Part shown: piece by piece, positions 46,916 to 58,865 of the stretch
Position numbering within the stretch: the stretch's first letter is position 1
Layout: every line of letters begins with the position of its first letter
NCBI GenBank assembly: GCA_020809705.1
Contig: CP085833.1
Span: forward strand, 1,240,001 to 1,304,000
Source of the DNA: Calonectria ilicicola
Taxonomy: Eukaryota; Ascomycota; Sordariomycetes; Hypocreales; Nectriaceae
Length of the DNA: 64,000 nt
Direction of reading: 5' to 3'
Notes under the pieces: generated by a model
Databases searched by the model: none
The model's input: the letters and a program-made list of their open reading frames with translations, nothing else
Told to the model about the DNA's origin: nothing
Made by a program: the position numbers and the translations under genes

Positions 46916-48679
46916 ATGGTCGAGTCCATTCTGTCGCGAATGGGCAAAAAAGCCTTTAATTCGCCCGAACTTTTTCTACACGCGGCAATTCGCGACAACG
47001 ACCTAACGAGGCTACAGCACCTGATAGATTCCCTGGACTCGGCAGAGCTGAACGAAGCTCTAGATGAGGATGAAGCTTGTTGGGGAAAGCCTCTACATGT
47101 TGCAGTACTGTGTGACAATTCGGCCGCGGTAGCTATTCTTCTTGGCGTCGGCGCCAGCCCTACCACTGTCAAGTTTGGCAGTGATGACGCGCCGTCGCCG
47201 CTATCTGCGGCAGCTCTCCATGGCAATCGAGCTATTTTGCGACAGCTTTGGCAGCATGTGGATCTGAACCTCCACTCGCATGATTATCGAGGATTTGAAT
47301 CATGTCTAGTGTATGCCGCCATGGCTGGACAAGCAGAAGTCTTTGATGATCTGTTGGGCTGGTGGGATGGCTGGAGCGCGAAGGCTCAAGAGCAAGCCTT
47401 CTGCAGCGCAGCAATGAGATGGAAGATTTACGTCGTCGAATTGCTATTGTCCAAATTTTCTCTCGACCAGGAAACCCTCGACCGTATCCTTTGTATTGCT
47501 GCAGATTTCAAAATTCCTCTACATTCCGAAATGCCTTACAACGTTTAATACCAAGCGGTTGACTATTTTGAACAGCAACGGCCCATTGCCCTTCTTGTCG
47601 ATGCAGGAGCTGATCCCAACACGAATATTATGGGTTCAAATCCTGTTCTAGTAGCGGCCTGCCATGTTGATCTGGTTGGCGCTTTGAAAGCGCTTCTTGA
47701 CAAAGGTGCAAATCCTGACTCGACGAACAATGCGGGTGACTGTGCATTGCATTGCCTCGGCTTTCCGGTAATTATCAATAAGGGTTCGCGGAAGATGGCC
47801 CTGAATGAGACTGGAATCCGTGTCCTGCTCGAGAACAATGCATCAGTATGCTTAAAAAATAAGTCTGGGCAGATCCCTCTGCACTTTGCTGCGAGTGGCT
47901 CTACCCTACGAATCCTGCAACTCTACCTATCCGCCTGCCCAAAAGAGGAGCAGAGGGATCTTTTGTTGTCCGAGAGTTATCACGGAGAAAACATGTTACA
48001 TTTTGCAGCCTCTGGCTGTAAAATCGACATCATCGAATACTTGTTCTCTCATGCTGGCATGGAATCTCTCATTAACGATACAAGCTTAAATGGTTGGACC
48101 TCTCTGATGTGTGCACTCGCACAAACCACCGGCTCGAAATCTGGATCTGCGTCCGAATTTTTGACTGAGAAAATACCCACCGCTCTCTTTCTCCTTTCCC
48201 AAGGCGCCGATCCACTCACAGTTACCGCTGAGGGTTGGACTCCTCTGCATTGCATCGCACTCTATCTTGGCGCGGAGATCAGTGATAAAACTACGCAACT
48301 GATTGAAAAGCTTGTTTCTGCAGGCGTGAATGTCAACGCCCGTGCTTTGTTTCCGGCCGAGGTTACACCATCTCCCAACACTCGCAAGTCATATCCCCGT
48401 ACGGTTTTTGGTTGGGGCCACCAAGTTGCGGAGATCATACAAAACCCACCAGATGGAATGGCTATTAGATCTAAACTTGCGCCTTTGCATTTTGCAGCGT
48501 TAAATGGTGCCCTGGGCGTGGTTAAGGCTTTATTGAGGCACGAAGCTGACCCAATGGCTGAGGATTCCTGCGGCACCTCACCAGCGAGAGCTGCGGGGGA
48601 GTCGACACGATTGAACAATCACACTGAGATCCGAGATAAAATAATAAATGTACTGATGGATGCTGGTGGCTCGTATTAA
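46916..48679 (+). pseudogene. Ankyrin-repeat protein gene with one in-frame stop (or a 72-nt intron)
   Basis: Start MVESILSRMGKK at 46916. The frame carries ankyrin repeats such as KPLHVAVLCDNSAAVAILLGVGASP, IALLVDAGADPN, LKALLDKGANPDSTNNAGD, IPLHFAASGSTLRILQLYL, WTPLHCIALYLG and APLHFAALNGALGVVKALL. Eight or more repeats over 587 codons act as protein-binding surfaces, in cytosol or nucleus. A TAA at 47546-47548 breaks the frame after MPYNV, and the same frame goes on at YQAVDYFEQQRPIALL. A CAA-to-TAA change is the simplest cause. Alternatively, GTATCC at 47484 and CCAAG at 47555 would form a 72-nt intron that keeps the frame but removes part of a repeat. Partner unknown. Confidence 0.65.
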
Positions 48680-48691
48680 AAATCGTTTCAG

Positions 48692-49219
48692 GGAAACTCC
48701 ATAGATGAGATCATATTACACTTCATTATACCCGAAAACAATACTTGGAATCCCTCCATTGGGTCGACGTCCGCTGGACTATGGGCTAATTCGAATATCT
48801 GCGTCAGGACAATTGGATATGTTTATCCAGAGTCTATCACGTGGCATACAACCGGTAAAACATGGGGTGGCAATAAGCCTGCTGCGCTCGAAAGCGTACC
48901 TAAATGGTGTGATGGCAATTCGAATACAGGGGGCAGCGGTGGCTTTTCCACAGCTCAACTGAAGTATGGATGCTACAATGCCCCACAAGGTACCAACAAG
49001 ATCGAGTTCTGGATTCGAAATGACTTTGGTGTTGGCCAGTATTTATCTGAGGCCAAGTGCAACCAAATTACCAAGCTCGCAGTTGGGCGCTGTGATCGTG
49101 GAGGCACAGGTACCTTCGAGAGCTGGTATTTCCGGTAAGTCATCTATTGAGAAAACATGATATAAACCTATCGCTAACATTGCTTCTACAGTGGCCTTGT
49201 GTCTGCCGGTAGATGCTAG
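48692..49219 (+). CDS. Six-cysteine domain, same frame as and directly after the ankyrin gene; 5' end unresolved
   Basis: After the ankyrin stop (TAA at 48677-48679) the same frame stays open for about 150 codons. It reads as a globular extracellular-type domain with NNTWNPSIGSTSAGLW, VPKWCDGNSNTGGSGGF, KIEFWIRNDFGVGQYL and CNQITKLAVGRCDRGGTG. An intron at 49135-49191 (GTAAGT, CTAAC branch, CTACAG) joins it in frame to a last exon ending GLVSAGRC. Six Cys are spread over 156 residues, suggesting three disulfides. No ATG or signal peptide precedes it. TTTCAG at 48686-48691 is a good 3' splice site, so an upstream exon, or a fusion to the ankyrin part, is possible. I do not recognise the family. 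Confidence 0.5.
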
Positions 49220-50166
49220 ACTAGGATGAAGCAGAGGGCAACAGCGACGGACATGTGAAAAGAATTTTACACCTTCATAAGGCTTAGTATCTCAAAAAAA
49301 GACGGCGCCGGCCAGTTCCAGGTAAATCAAGCAAACAGTAGGATCCGACAGTGACAGAGCGGTGTTGTTGGTTGTTTTAGAGCAGGAAGTGTATTTTAAA
49401 GCCAAATATAATATCCGGCTGCAAGAAAAAGCGAGGACTGGAATTCCGAACAAGATGCAATGTGGGAAAAGAAGGTTGTTTCAGCACGTTTGTCTGACGC
49501 CATGGGTGAGCGGCTGGCTGACAAAAAGGAGCGGAGTTGTTCGGGCCACGATGAACGCTTGAGGCACAACTGGGTCACTTCAACTGCGCTGTGATGGCCT
49601 GAGTGGGTTATGTTGTAAGTTGGAAAGGATTGAGCTATGAGTCATTCAAAACTCAACCTCAGTGGCGTTAATGAATCAGAAAGTAAAATATTTTCATGTT
49701 TGACCGATCAAAAGGAAAAGAATTCACGGAAGTAAGAGAATAGACACAATGCATTGATTACAGCGAGTATTCTTGCATTAAAGTAAAATTGAAATTATCT
49801 GGGTTTATCTTATGAATAACATATCCTTAAAATTCCGTCTCAAGGGATACGTCTTTGACAATAACAATAAAGCTCCAGAATAAGATATCAAAGAAAGAAA
49901 AATATAACCCAGTTTCTGTTGACATGATACATCTCGGTAAATTCATCCGGACTACCAAATGAGGTTTGGCGTGTCTTCCAAGTTGTGATGAATCGGAATA
50001 CTGCTTGTTGCAGCCTGATATTGTGCACTTGGTCTGTGGACGAAGTGATCGCTGGTAGAGGGGCTTCCAAGAGCTGTTGCATAGTGAAGTAGTTCCCGCA
50101 ATAGCTATTATTGAACATTGTTCTCGCCCAAAGTATAGCGACCTGAGCACAGTCGTTGCTCTACTT
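49220..50166. other. Intergenic region, possible continuation of the small secreted ORF
   Basis: No clear gene. Downstream of the small secreted ORF the same minus-strand frame reopens (50118-49888) after two closely spaced stops. Confidence 0.4.
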
Positions 50167-50307
50167 TCAGTGGTTCCGTCCATTGCATTGCGTGACGGGG
50201 AGGACGCCGCAGGAGAAAGATCCAGGTTTCGGGAGGTTTGGGGTGATGATTGGGGCGGCCAACGCAGACACGGCCATGACGATAGTGGCGAGGAGAGCAG
50301 TCTTCAT
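50167..50307 (-). CDS. Short secreted peptide, probably truncated
   Basis: Start MKTALLATIVMAVSALAAPI gives a clean signal peptide with cleavage after ALA. The mature part is only about 27 residues (FSCGVLPVTQCNG then a stop). Two in-frame stops follow within ten bases, and the frame then continues with further Cys-containing sequence (50118-49888). This may be a small secreted cysteine protein truncated by mutation, or it may have an exon structure I cannot see. The 5' leader is pyrimidine-rich, which supports transcription. Confidence 0.45.
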   Translation of the reverse strand: MKTALLATIVMAVSALAAPIITPNLPKPGSFSCGVLPVTQCNGRNH

Positions 50308-51240
50308 TTTTAAGGAGTGAGTGAAACTAAGGTTGGAAGGCTCAAGTTGTATATTCTCGCGAGTATCGATAGAAGAAGACAATTGATTGCAAAGTGAATG
50401 AATGTGAGTGTGATATGAGTGAATGAAAAAAAGAAAAAGGATAAACACTGTTCGAGATACTTATACCTAGGTTGCTTTACCTAAAGGATTGACCTGTGCG
50501 CACGACTTGGCATGATTACGACTAGAAATCTTTAGTAATTGAGCTATCCTCATCTAGGCTGGCTTTCAGCGGGCACGTAAGAATTTCCTCGGTTCATCTT
50601 ATTGACGCAATGGATTAAACTCCCAATTGAATCGCGAGATCCCTGTTCAGATCAATTGCCTATACTCAATGGTCCATAAATCAGGTTCATGAGAAGGACT
50701 CGATAAACAATGCTTCTCTTTTTCTCATTTGGTCTCCGGGGAAACTAGATTTCAGAAACTTAGAAAGTAATTTCACACTCGTAAAAAATATTTGGTTTAC
50801 TACCGCCTCTCAAATTAGGATGCATATTTCTCATGGTCTCTCGCTCGAAGGCGATGCGATTCCCACAAAGCTTTGGATGGTACGGCTACATGGTTAAGAA
50901 TTAAGTGCGGCTTAATACGCTTTCGGCTAGATCATGCCCATACTTTAAACTTTACTTTCGTTTCACTTAATTCTGAACACGAACCTTTAAACTGGATACT
51001 GCCAGGATCCTTGGCCAATGGAATGCAGCCACTGGCTATATGCTCGAAGTTGTGTCCGGGAGAGGTCCAATCGAGTGCGATGAACTGCCAGGCTTCTCCA
51101 GTGTTAGTTTGCACGTGGGTAAATGCAGTCATATTGTATGTGCGATCTCTTGGCTTTCTGTGCCTAGTCCTTGATTACGTAGAGTATGACGGTAAATAGT
51201 GCATGGCCACCAATATGCCCATCCAATACTCCCAGCGCCG

Positions 51241-51405
51241 CGGAGAAGTCCTTAGCCGCTATGCCATAGCATCCAAAGAAAATGTATTGTGATCTCAGCA
51301 ACGCTGGTCCAGGTGTCGCGGAGGAGTCTTTAACCGCTATACCATAACACCCAAAACTGAATTATTACGGAGCGGTCTCCATCATTACGCTATAATACCT
51401 AAAAA
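51241..51405 (+). repeat. Degenerate three-copy repeat, unit begins CGGAG
   Basis: Units start at 51241, 51319 and 51368 and share a core like CCGCTATRCCATARCAYCC. Copies one and two differ over their first 36 bases only by transitions (A/G or C/T), as expected from repeat-induced or deamination-type mutation. The third copy is more diverged. Confidence 0.5.
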
Positions 51406-52344
51406 GTAATACGTTATGATGTCAGTAACGCCACAAGCGAGTATTTTCAGCTCCAGTAGCGCAATACTTCTATCTCCAAGGTTCCATCCGATCGACATTT
51501 CTTGAAGATTCATCGAGTCAGATAGATCTAGAACGTAAATAACAGTCGAAAACCGTCTGCAGACAACACTCGGACATACAGCCTGGCATTCACGACAAGT
51601 TATCTTATGAGAATTATCCCTACAAGCCCCTCGTTGAAGCCATGTATGATATGGCAGATTTCTCCAACTGCAAGAAATTCGATCTCGTGCATGGAATTTT
51701 AGGTTTAGGGGTTGTAGGGATTGGCTCGATAGCTAGTTTGTGCATGGCCCTGAAAAATCACAAATGAGACTCAAGGTAACTCAAAATAACCCAACTTTCA
51801 TAAAACAGATCAAATAAAACCACAAACAATCATCACAACGGCGGTTTAACTGAATGGCCCCTCAAGGCAGAATAATTATTTAAGTGCCAGGTCACTGTCT
51901 CGCTACGCTAGCTACAGGGGCATGCCCTTAGACATGTGCTGCGGATTACATACTACCCTATACTTGGACAGGCATGTTTCCAAACGATTAAGTCAGCCTG
52001 GGCGAATGATGTAAGCCCTGTAAAGTGAAATAAGAACTGATTGCGATGGACGGCTGCGTTGAATACGAATGGATCAAGTGCGTGTCGCGACATTGCTTGC
52101 AGAGACACGCAGAAGAAGGTGAAGTACGTTGAACACTCGGACAAATTTTCTTGAAGACATTCAAACTTACATTTGCTTTTAGGTGCTTTGGTTTAGTGGG
52201 TCTAAGTCTCACACCATTGCACTTAAGTGAACTCTCATCAATTGTCTAGTTATTTTCTAAGGCTAGGGCTTCGGCCTTGTAGTGAATCAATATTAATAAT
52301 AATGATAGACAAAAGTAGAAAAAGAAACTCAGAGGCATCTCAAT

Positions 52345-52696
52345 ATGATCACTGGGGATTTGACATATAAAATAACAGCTGTGGAACTTCATAATTCCAC
52401 TGCAATTTCAAGTTTTCAAGCGTTTTATTTACAAGACAAAAATCGCAAAGTAGTCACCAACCTAGAAGAGGCAGCAGTGTTTGGGCAAGGTGATAATGTC
52501 AGGTGCACTGACTTGCTACCCAAAACAGTATTCCTCCCATGGGCAAGCAATCTTTGAATTGGAATTTACTGGGTGGGATGAGAAAAAATGTACTAACGAT
52601 AAAAAGGGAGCGATTGCATCTCATTTTAACTGCGTTGAGTTCGTTGAGACATCATTCTTGTTGAAAATGCACTGTTCTCAGTCATGCGGCCTCTAA
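52345..52696 (+). pseudogene. Small cysteine-containing ORF with an apparent frameshift
   Basis: Frame one (52345-52557) encodes ITGDLTYKITAVELHNS and reaches NVRCTDLLPK; it then ends in a stop. The next frame is open across the same place and continues as IFELEFTGWDEKKCTNDKKG, ending SQSCGL at 52696. The two read like one protein of about 115 residues split by a one-base shift near 52520. No signal peptide is seen. The family is not recognised, and chance overlap cannot be excluded. Confidence 0.35.
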
Positions 52697-53013
52697 AAGT
52701 TTAAGTTAGAGTGGACTCAGGTAACGAGAGCTATGACCACTATGACCAAGACAACGGCCTTTCACGGCTTGTCCGCTGCTCTTGTGCCGTGCCCACTTCG
52801 CTTTTTAACCACACTAACGGTTTTGGGATCAAAAATGGAATCGAGGCAAAGAGACAACAAATCTGCAACAAAAATATCGAACATCCCCCAATCCTCCATC
52901 ACCTAGTCTTATTTTCAATTCATTAATCATACGCACTTATCTAACTTTATCATATAACATTATCCGCCAGCTTCTAGTCGCGCTTTGTCATTGTGGTGCC
53001 CTCCAAGATTAAA

Positions 53014-54370
53014 ATGTCTAGCAATTCAGTGATTATCATTGGCGCCGGACCTGTTGGCCTATTCGCCGCATTACTTTTGGCGCAGAAAGGTGTAAAAGTT
53101 ACCGTTTTTGAGGCTGAAGAGGGCATATCACGTAGCCCGAGAGCTGTAGTGTAAGTAACTCACACTATTCTTCGTTCCTCACTCCCGCTAATAATCAACT
53201 TCCTAGGCAACCACCCACAGTAAACTTGGAATTTTCCAAAGCGGGCATTCTTCAAGATGTAATGGAATCTGGTTTCAAAAGCACTGATGGAGTCACCTGG
53301 CGAGATGGGAATGACACTAGCAAAATCCTGGCAGACCTAAGCGTCCCCCCTGTTCAAAACCCGGACGCATGTGCGATGATGCTAGGCCAGCCAGAACTGT
53401 GCCAAATCATTCTGAAGCATTTGGATCAAACAGGAAATGCTGATGTGATCTTTAACCACTCCTTTGTTAAGGCTGAGCAGTCTGAGGATGTAGTTACGGT
53501 TCACATTCAGCGTGCCTTTGATGAAGCACAACTGCAGTTCACTTGCCGCTATTTGATTGGAGCCGATGGGGGTAGAAGCTCCGTGAGAAAGTCTCTTGGT
53601 CTACCACTTGAGGGCTACACTTGGCCAAATATGCGTCTTGTTGCAGTAAATATTCTGTACGACCTTGAAAGGTACAACTGGAAAGCCGGTAACTTTATTG
53701 TGCATGAGGAAGACTGGGCCATCGTCGTTCGGCGTGGCAAAGGAAAACAGTGGAGAATCGCTACTAGCGTACCTTTCACCGATACAGCAGATGGCCAGCC
53801 TCTTGACGACAAGGCAGTTTTCCCGATCATCAAGGAAAGAGTTGCAAGAATATTGCCTGGGAACACAGACGAGGTCGTGTATCTTCAAGCTGCGCCTTAT
53901 ACCATCCACCAGCGTTGCGTTTCTCGGTATCGAGTTGGAAATGTTGTATTGGCTGGAGATGCGGCTCATGTAAGCGACATACGCGTGTTTGTTGCCTGAT
54001 TTTACTAAATTATTCCTAGTTGAACAATCCAGTTGGCGGCTTGGGCCTGACAACTGGCCTTTTGGATGCTGCACATTTATCCAAGGCATTGTTGGAAGTG
54101 TTGGTAGATGGACGACAGGATACTGTACTTGACGAGTATGCTGAAACAAGAAGGGGTATATTTGTCAAGATCACAGATCCACTATCAACTCAAAACCTGC
54201 TACGATTACGCTCAACAGCCGAACCGGATGTGGCTGAGAGAGAAAGGTTTTTCCATCTTTTAAGCGATCCTAACGATGTCAAAGCCAAATTCCAGATCAT
54301 TTCAAGGGATATGGGGCTGTCTAGTACCCTAGACCCGTCTGAACTAGGACCAATTCCGGCTGTCCTGTGA
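53014..54370 (+). CDS. FAD-dependent aromatic monooxygenase (phenol hydroxylase/PCP monooxygenase-like)
   Basis: Three exons (introns about 53152-53206 and 53971-54019) encode about 415 residues. The start is MSSNSVIIIGAGPVGLFAA with the GxGxxG loop near residues 10-15. The substrate and DG region is YLIGADGGRSSVRKSLG. The FAD-ribityl motif is VVLAGDAAHLNNPVGGLGL, where intron 2 lies exactly between GDAAH and LNNP. These three motifs define class A flavoprotein hydroxylases, which insert oxygen into aromatic rings using NAD(P)H. The C-terminal thioredoxin-like extension of true phenol hydroxylases is missing, so it is closer to the polyketide-tailoring and pentachlorophenol types. It faces an acyl-CoA synthetase and lies near a flavin oxidase, suggesting a shared pathway. 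Confidence 0.88.
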
Positions 54371-54968
54371 TAACCGTGGAGAATATTGGCTTGATTCTAG
54401 GACTTACTCAGGTCAGGTTCAATTATCCAGGCGCACATATCAATGTTGGGGGAGCCAATTGGAGTTTCAGCTTTATAGATGATTATATGATGCGTCAACG
54501 TTAAAGCACACTACCTGCCATAAATAGGGAGATATTATATCACGAAATCATCATTTTACTCGTTGGACTTTAGTAGTGTGTGTAATATTCTGGCTAAGAG
54601 GTTCTTTGTATCTTTAGTCTTTTATATTTAGCACACGGAATATCATCACTTCATGACTCCCCCGACAACTCCAAAAGGTTAAATTGCTTACAATGTAAAG
54701 TTTTTCCACCCCATCATAATGTTTCTCAGATTGTCTCCACTCATGTATTTGTGCGTTTGTTACAGCCAAGTGCTTGGCACTCAGATGTTAACTGTTATAC
54801 CTTTCTGAAGGTTTGCACAAGAGGTCATGAATAAATGTCATGACAGACTCATCATTCGAAATTCTCTTGACGAACATAAACCCTCCAAGAGTATAAATTG
54901 GGTTATACATAGAGCACGAAGCTTAAAAAGTGATCTATGAGCATATTGTTCGATCAACCGCCGTCCTT
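54371..54968. other. Convergent intergenic region, no gene seen
   Basis: AT-rich 3' flanks of two convergent genes. Confidence 0.5.
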
Positions 54969-57015
54969 TTACAATCTTGCCTTACCAGCTACCAAAGTGT
55001 CCCAATTAGCCTGTGTGAATTGAGCATACGTCTTGTCCTTTGACAACAGCCAGAATAATTCATCGTTCGCCCCTTCAGCTGCTTCGCTCCCAATCAGCCT
55101 TGGATTCACCCCTTCTTTTTGCAACTGAACCTTGCTTTGCTTAAAATTGTGTGTATGGGAACTCTTCTGGACAATACGAAGAAAACTTGGTATTGCGTAA
55201 TTGGGAAGACGGTCGGAAAGGTGGCTAAAGAGCGCTGTGTAGTTGGGGTTTTTGGAAAACTCAGAGCTTAGCTGAATTGCAGCACAACCAGCACGACCCT
55301 CGTGATTTGGCAATGTAACACCATACACATTGGCCTCCAGAATTCCATCAAACTGAGAAATTGCTTCAGAGACCTCAGCAGTTGAAACATTTTCAGACTT
55401 CCACCGAAATGTGTCACCTAAACGATCAAGGAAGCACCAAAGTCCATCAGAACTTCGCCTCAAAGCATCCCCGGTTCGAAAATATAAATCTCCCTTGCGA
55501 AAGACGTCGGTTACGTATTTAGCCTCTGTGGCTTCATCATCCTTCCAGTAGCCACCGAAAAGCTCTCTATTGGGAACAGCGACAAGCATTTCTCCTCCCT
55601 CTTCGTAGGATACACGTCGCGCGAATTTTGTTTTTGGATCCCGCCATATGTCTCCAGACTCAGTATTAATTTTGATAGGAACATATATGTTATGGAAGGA
55701 CATCCGCCTGATTAATCCATGGTGACCAATGGAGCCGACCCGATAGGGCCCGCGACTCCAGTTCAGTAGTCCCATCATGCCTTCGGTTGAATTGTAGAAC
55801 TCGGCAACTTGGGGTATGTTAAAACGGGTTTGGAATCTTTGCCAAATGTCTGATCTTAACCCGTTACCATGAGCACATATGAGCTTGTGAGAGCGTTCAA
55901 GAGGATGTGCCGGTGCGTTTAATAGGTAGCGAGCCGTCTCTCCGACATATATGAAATGAGTCGCGCCTGAATCATAGACATCATTCCAAAATGTGGAAAC
56001 TGAGAAGCGAGGTGCAAGGGCGATTCCAACTCCGGATAGCAGCGTGCCTACACAAATAAAGCCTCCAGTGCCATGATATAATGGCATTGGGTTGTACCAA
56101 ACGTGGTACCCTGGTTTGCAGCCAAAAGAAGCCTCAAGATGGAATCCAGACATTCTGAACCTTCTGTGACTAATTTTACATGCCTTTGGTCGCCCAGTAG
56201 TGCCGCTGGAATCGTTAGCTTAAACACTCGGAATATTGTGGAGATCTTACCTGGTATATACCAAACAGAAAGGCTGGTCGCCAGTGACCTTGTCGCGATA
56301 CAACCCTTCTGGAACACATTTTGGCATAGTAGAAACTTCCTTCTTTACTTCTTCATCGACGACAATTGTTTTGATTTCGTCCTTCAGAGCATTGACTTGC
56401 GTATTCATAATTCGCTCTTGACAATCCTCATCTTGGCTTACCAAAAGTAGCCTGGGTGCAGCGATTTTCAAGCAATGCAATAATGATTCTCCTTCTAAAT
56501 TAGCGTTGAGCAGGGCGGGGAAGGCCCCAATGCAGACAGCAGAAAGCCAAATGAAAATGAAATCGGGGCTGTTCTTCATGTAAACGGCGACGGCATCCCC
56601 TGGGCCAATTCCGTTTTGAAGTAGCCAATTTGCATACTGAACAATTCGAGCATAGCAGTCCCCAAATGTGAAAGTACCCTCTCGTGTCCAGACTGCTCTC
56701 TCATTCCAGTACTCCTTGAATCTTCTTTCCACTTCGTACCACATTGAAATCCGGTTCAGACGTTCTTCGTATATTAGCTTTAGCCTTATATTTTCTTTAT
56801 AAATGAATATTACCCGCATTCTCATAGCTCTTCAGAACTCTCTTCATCCGATTCATTGCTTTGAGATCTTCTTGGATGTTGTATTTGGCTTCAAGATACA
56901 TAGCCGCCGCATATGTGCCAGCACCGGCAACGATTCCTAATACTGTTCAATCAGTCAGTAGATGACATTATTCAAGAAGTAAATCACAGGCAATCTTACC
57001 AGGCGAAATCATCAT
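54969..57015 (-). CDS. Acyl-CoA synthetase of the FATP / very-long-chain type
   Basis: Four exons give about 630 residues. The first exon is short (MMISP) and splices to VLGIVAGAGTYAAAMYLEAK, an N-terminal membrane segment. A 49-nt intron at 56765-56813 links YENA to ERLNRISMWYEVERRF. The AMP-binding P-loop is split by an intron (56193-56254): VYT joins SGTTGRPKACK. Further motifs are YNPMPLYHGTGG, EFYNSTEGMMGLLNW, YFRTGDALRRSSDGLWCFLDRLGDTFRWKSENVST (FATP/VLACS motif) and a C-terminal catalytic Lys in FKQSKVQLQKEG. Such enzymes activate fatty or other carboxylic acids to CoA thioesters at the ER, peroxisome or lipid droplets. Beside two flavoenzymes and a regulator it may load a pathway intermediate, or it may be a routine lipid gene. 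Confidence 0.9.
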
Positions 57016-58865
57016 GAAAGCAGGGGTGAAAAGACGTCGTTGGTCGAACCACAGAATAAATGTAGCTAGTTTTTAATTTGATATTTCTCCATGCTCAAGG
57101 CCGCTGGTGTTTGGCATCTTATTCTACAACCCCTCATTCCTGAGGGCCGCGCTTACATACCCCCAATTGAATACCGGGCCCACCTTTTTCCGTGTGGAGG
57201 TTCGGCACACCGGCAAATTCACGGCGGGATGAAACCTCGGCACCAAAACCAGTCCAAGCTGCATCACCAGGTCCCAAAAGCTCGCAGCGTCACTATGATG
57301 AATACTTCTCTCGCTGGTCGAATCATCTTCACTCGTTCAAAAACACAGCAAGTGAGATAGCCGTTGGAGGTGTCGCAGGATTGCTGGTAATTGACGTTCC
57401 TCAAAGGTGGGCTATTTTTCTGCTTAGAGAAACTGTGACGAGCGAATTGAGTTGCAAATCAATTTTATCCGCCGGCTTTATGACAGTAAACTCCGATGGA
57501 AACCTAGTCGAGCTTATTATTTGGTCTTTTCCAACCGCAGTACACACTCATCCCTCTTGAGGTTGGAATGACGTTTGGTTAAACAGTTTTTATCGATATT
57601 AGATAAGCGAATTTAAAATCAATTGCCCTTGGGATATGGAATATTCAATTTACATTGCTCTACTGAAAGGAGAATGGCTTATAGTTAAAGTTGGAACTCG
57701 CCAAGGAGAGCTGTATCCGCGTAGTTCGTGTTTCCCACAGAAGAAACAAAACTTCGCACGTTTACTCTGCGAAGAGTGTCGATGATGGATCTGGGATTTC
57801 CATAGAGATGCCGCAGTATAAATGAGATGCTCAAGAGAAGTGGGGGTTTTTTTATCTACGTTATTCCCGTAGATCTTGTGCCATGCCGGGTGTATTGGAG
57901 AGTTCTGTACTCCTGCAATTGGTCATACACCTTGTGCCATTTAGCGGTGCTCGTGTACTTCTAAATGAACGTGCATCTAGCAACGTTCTTTGGGAGTTGA
58001 AGTACAAGAAGAAACCCCGAGGGACCAGATCTGACGCTAAAGACAAGTGTTCCATACATACTGAGGCTATTGAAAAGCCGATAGCTATTAATATAAATGA
58101 AAATAATTAGGAACAATATCAAATGATGCAATCGCAGTACTATGAATGTGTTGAAGTTTTAGCAGGTGCAAAATCTTTATCGCAAAGATATCCCTTTGGT
58201 TCGAATTGATGATGATGTATTCATTTGTCCCCGTTTTAGTACTTCGCACATTAAGTCCATTTCAAACCTAGATTGGGACTCATGTACTCAAGAAGATATC
58301 TCGATACTACCTAGCTATACATCCCACGCATCGTCATGATATGATTAAATCGAAGCGTAGGTCGGACATGCGGCAATGCCGTGATGGACCTGGCCCACTC
58401 GAGCTCCCAAGCCCTGGCTAACTTGACTTGGCCGAGGCTTGGGGTGTTCTAAGCTTCTCGGTGAAATTGGCATTCTCTGCGGTATTAAAAGCTCCATCAG
58501 ACATTCACTTTTCCAGGTATAGGATAGGTTGAAAATTTGCGTCATTAATGCTACTTTTACAGTCAGCTGACGGGTGTAACATGCATCCTCAGTTTTTGTG
58601 ATGTTTGGTTGGGTAAAAGTAAACGTCTAATTGCTGATGGCGATCAGCACATTCATCTCTTACTCAGAATTGGAATCAGCAGTTTCCAATCTATTTTTTG
58701 CTTTTAGTATAATTTGTAATTTTCATAAGGGGCTTTAGAAAACTAAGTTTCTGGTTCACGTGATTATTACTGGAGCGTTATCTTGCACTGTATTGTATAT
58801 TACTGTGATGAGCCTTGTAGCCATTATCATGGTCCGGATTGGCCACTATTGAGGTTCAATACAGG
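57016..58865. other. Gene-poor interval, no gene recognised
   Basis: Nearly 1.9 kb. Near 57110-57240 it has CGG/CCG-rich sequence, including CGGCACACCG, probably the promoter of the acyl-CoA synthetase. The remaining ORFs are short and lack domains. Confidence 0.5.

Larger units (their letters stand above)
50449..53013. other. Gene-poor interval with a degenerate repeat and a broken small ORF
   Basis: Apart from the three-copy repeat at 51241-51405 and the disrupted ORF at 52345-52696, no feature was recognised. The last 250 bases are the promoter of the FAD monooxygenase and contain CGGCTTGTCCG at 52765-52775. Confidence 0.5.

Noticed and set aside
57091..58110. Short plus-strand ORFs between the CoA ligase and the BBE-like gene
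   Set aside because: No domain, no splice continuity and biased composition. Treated as intergenic.
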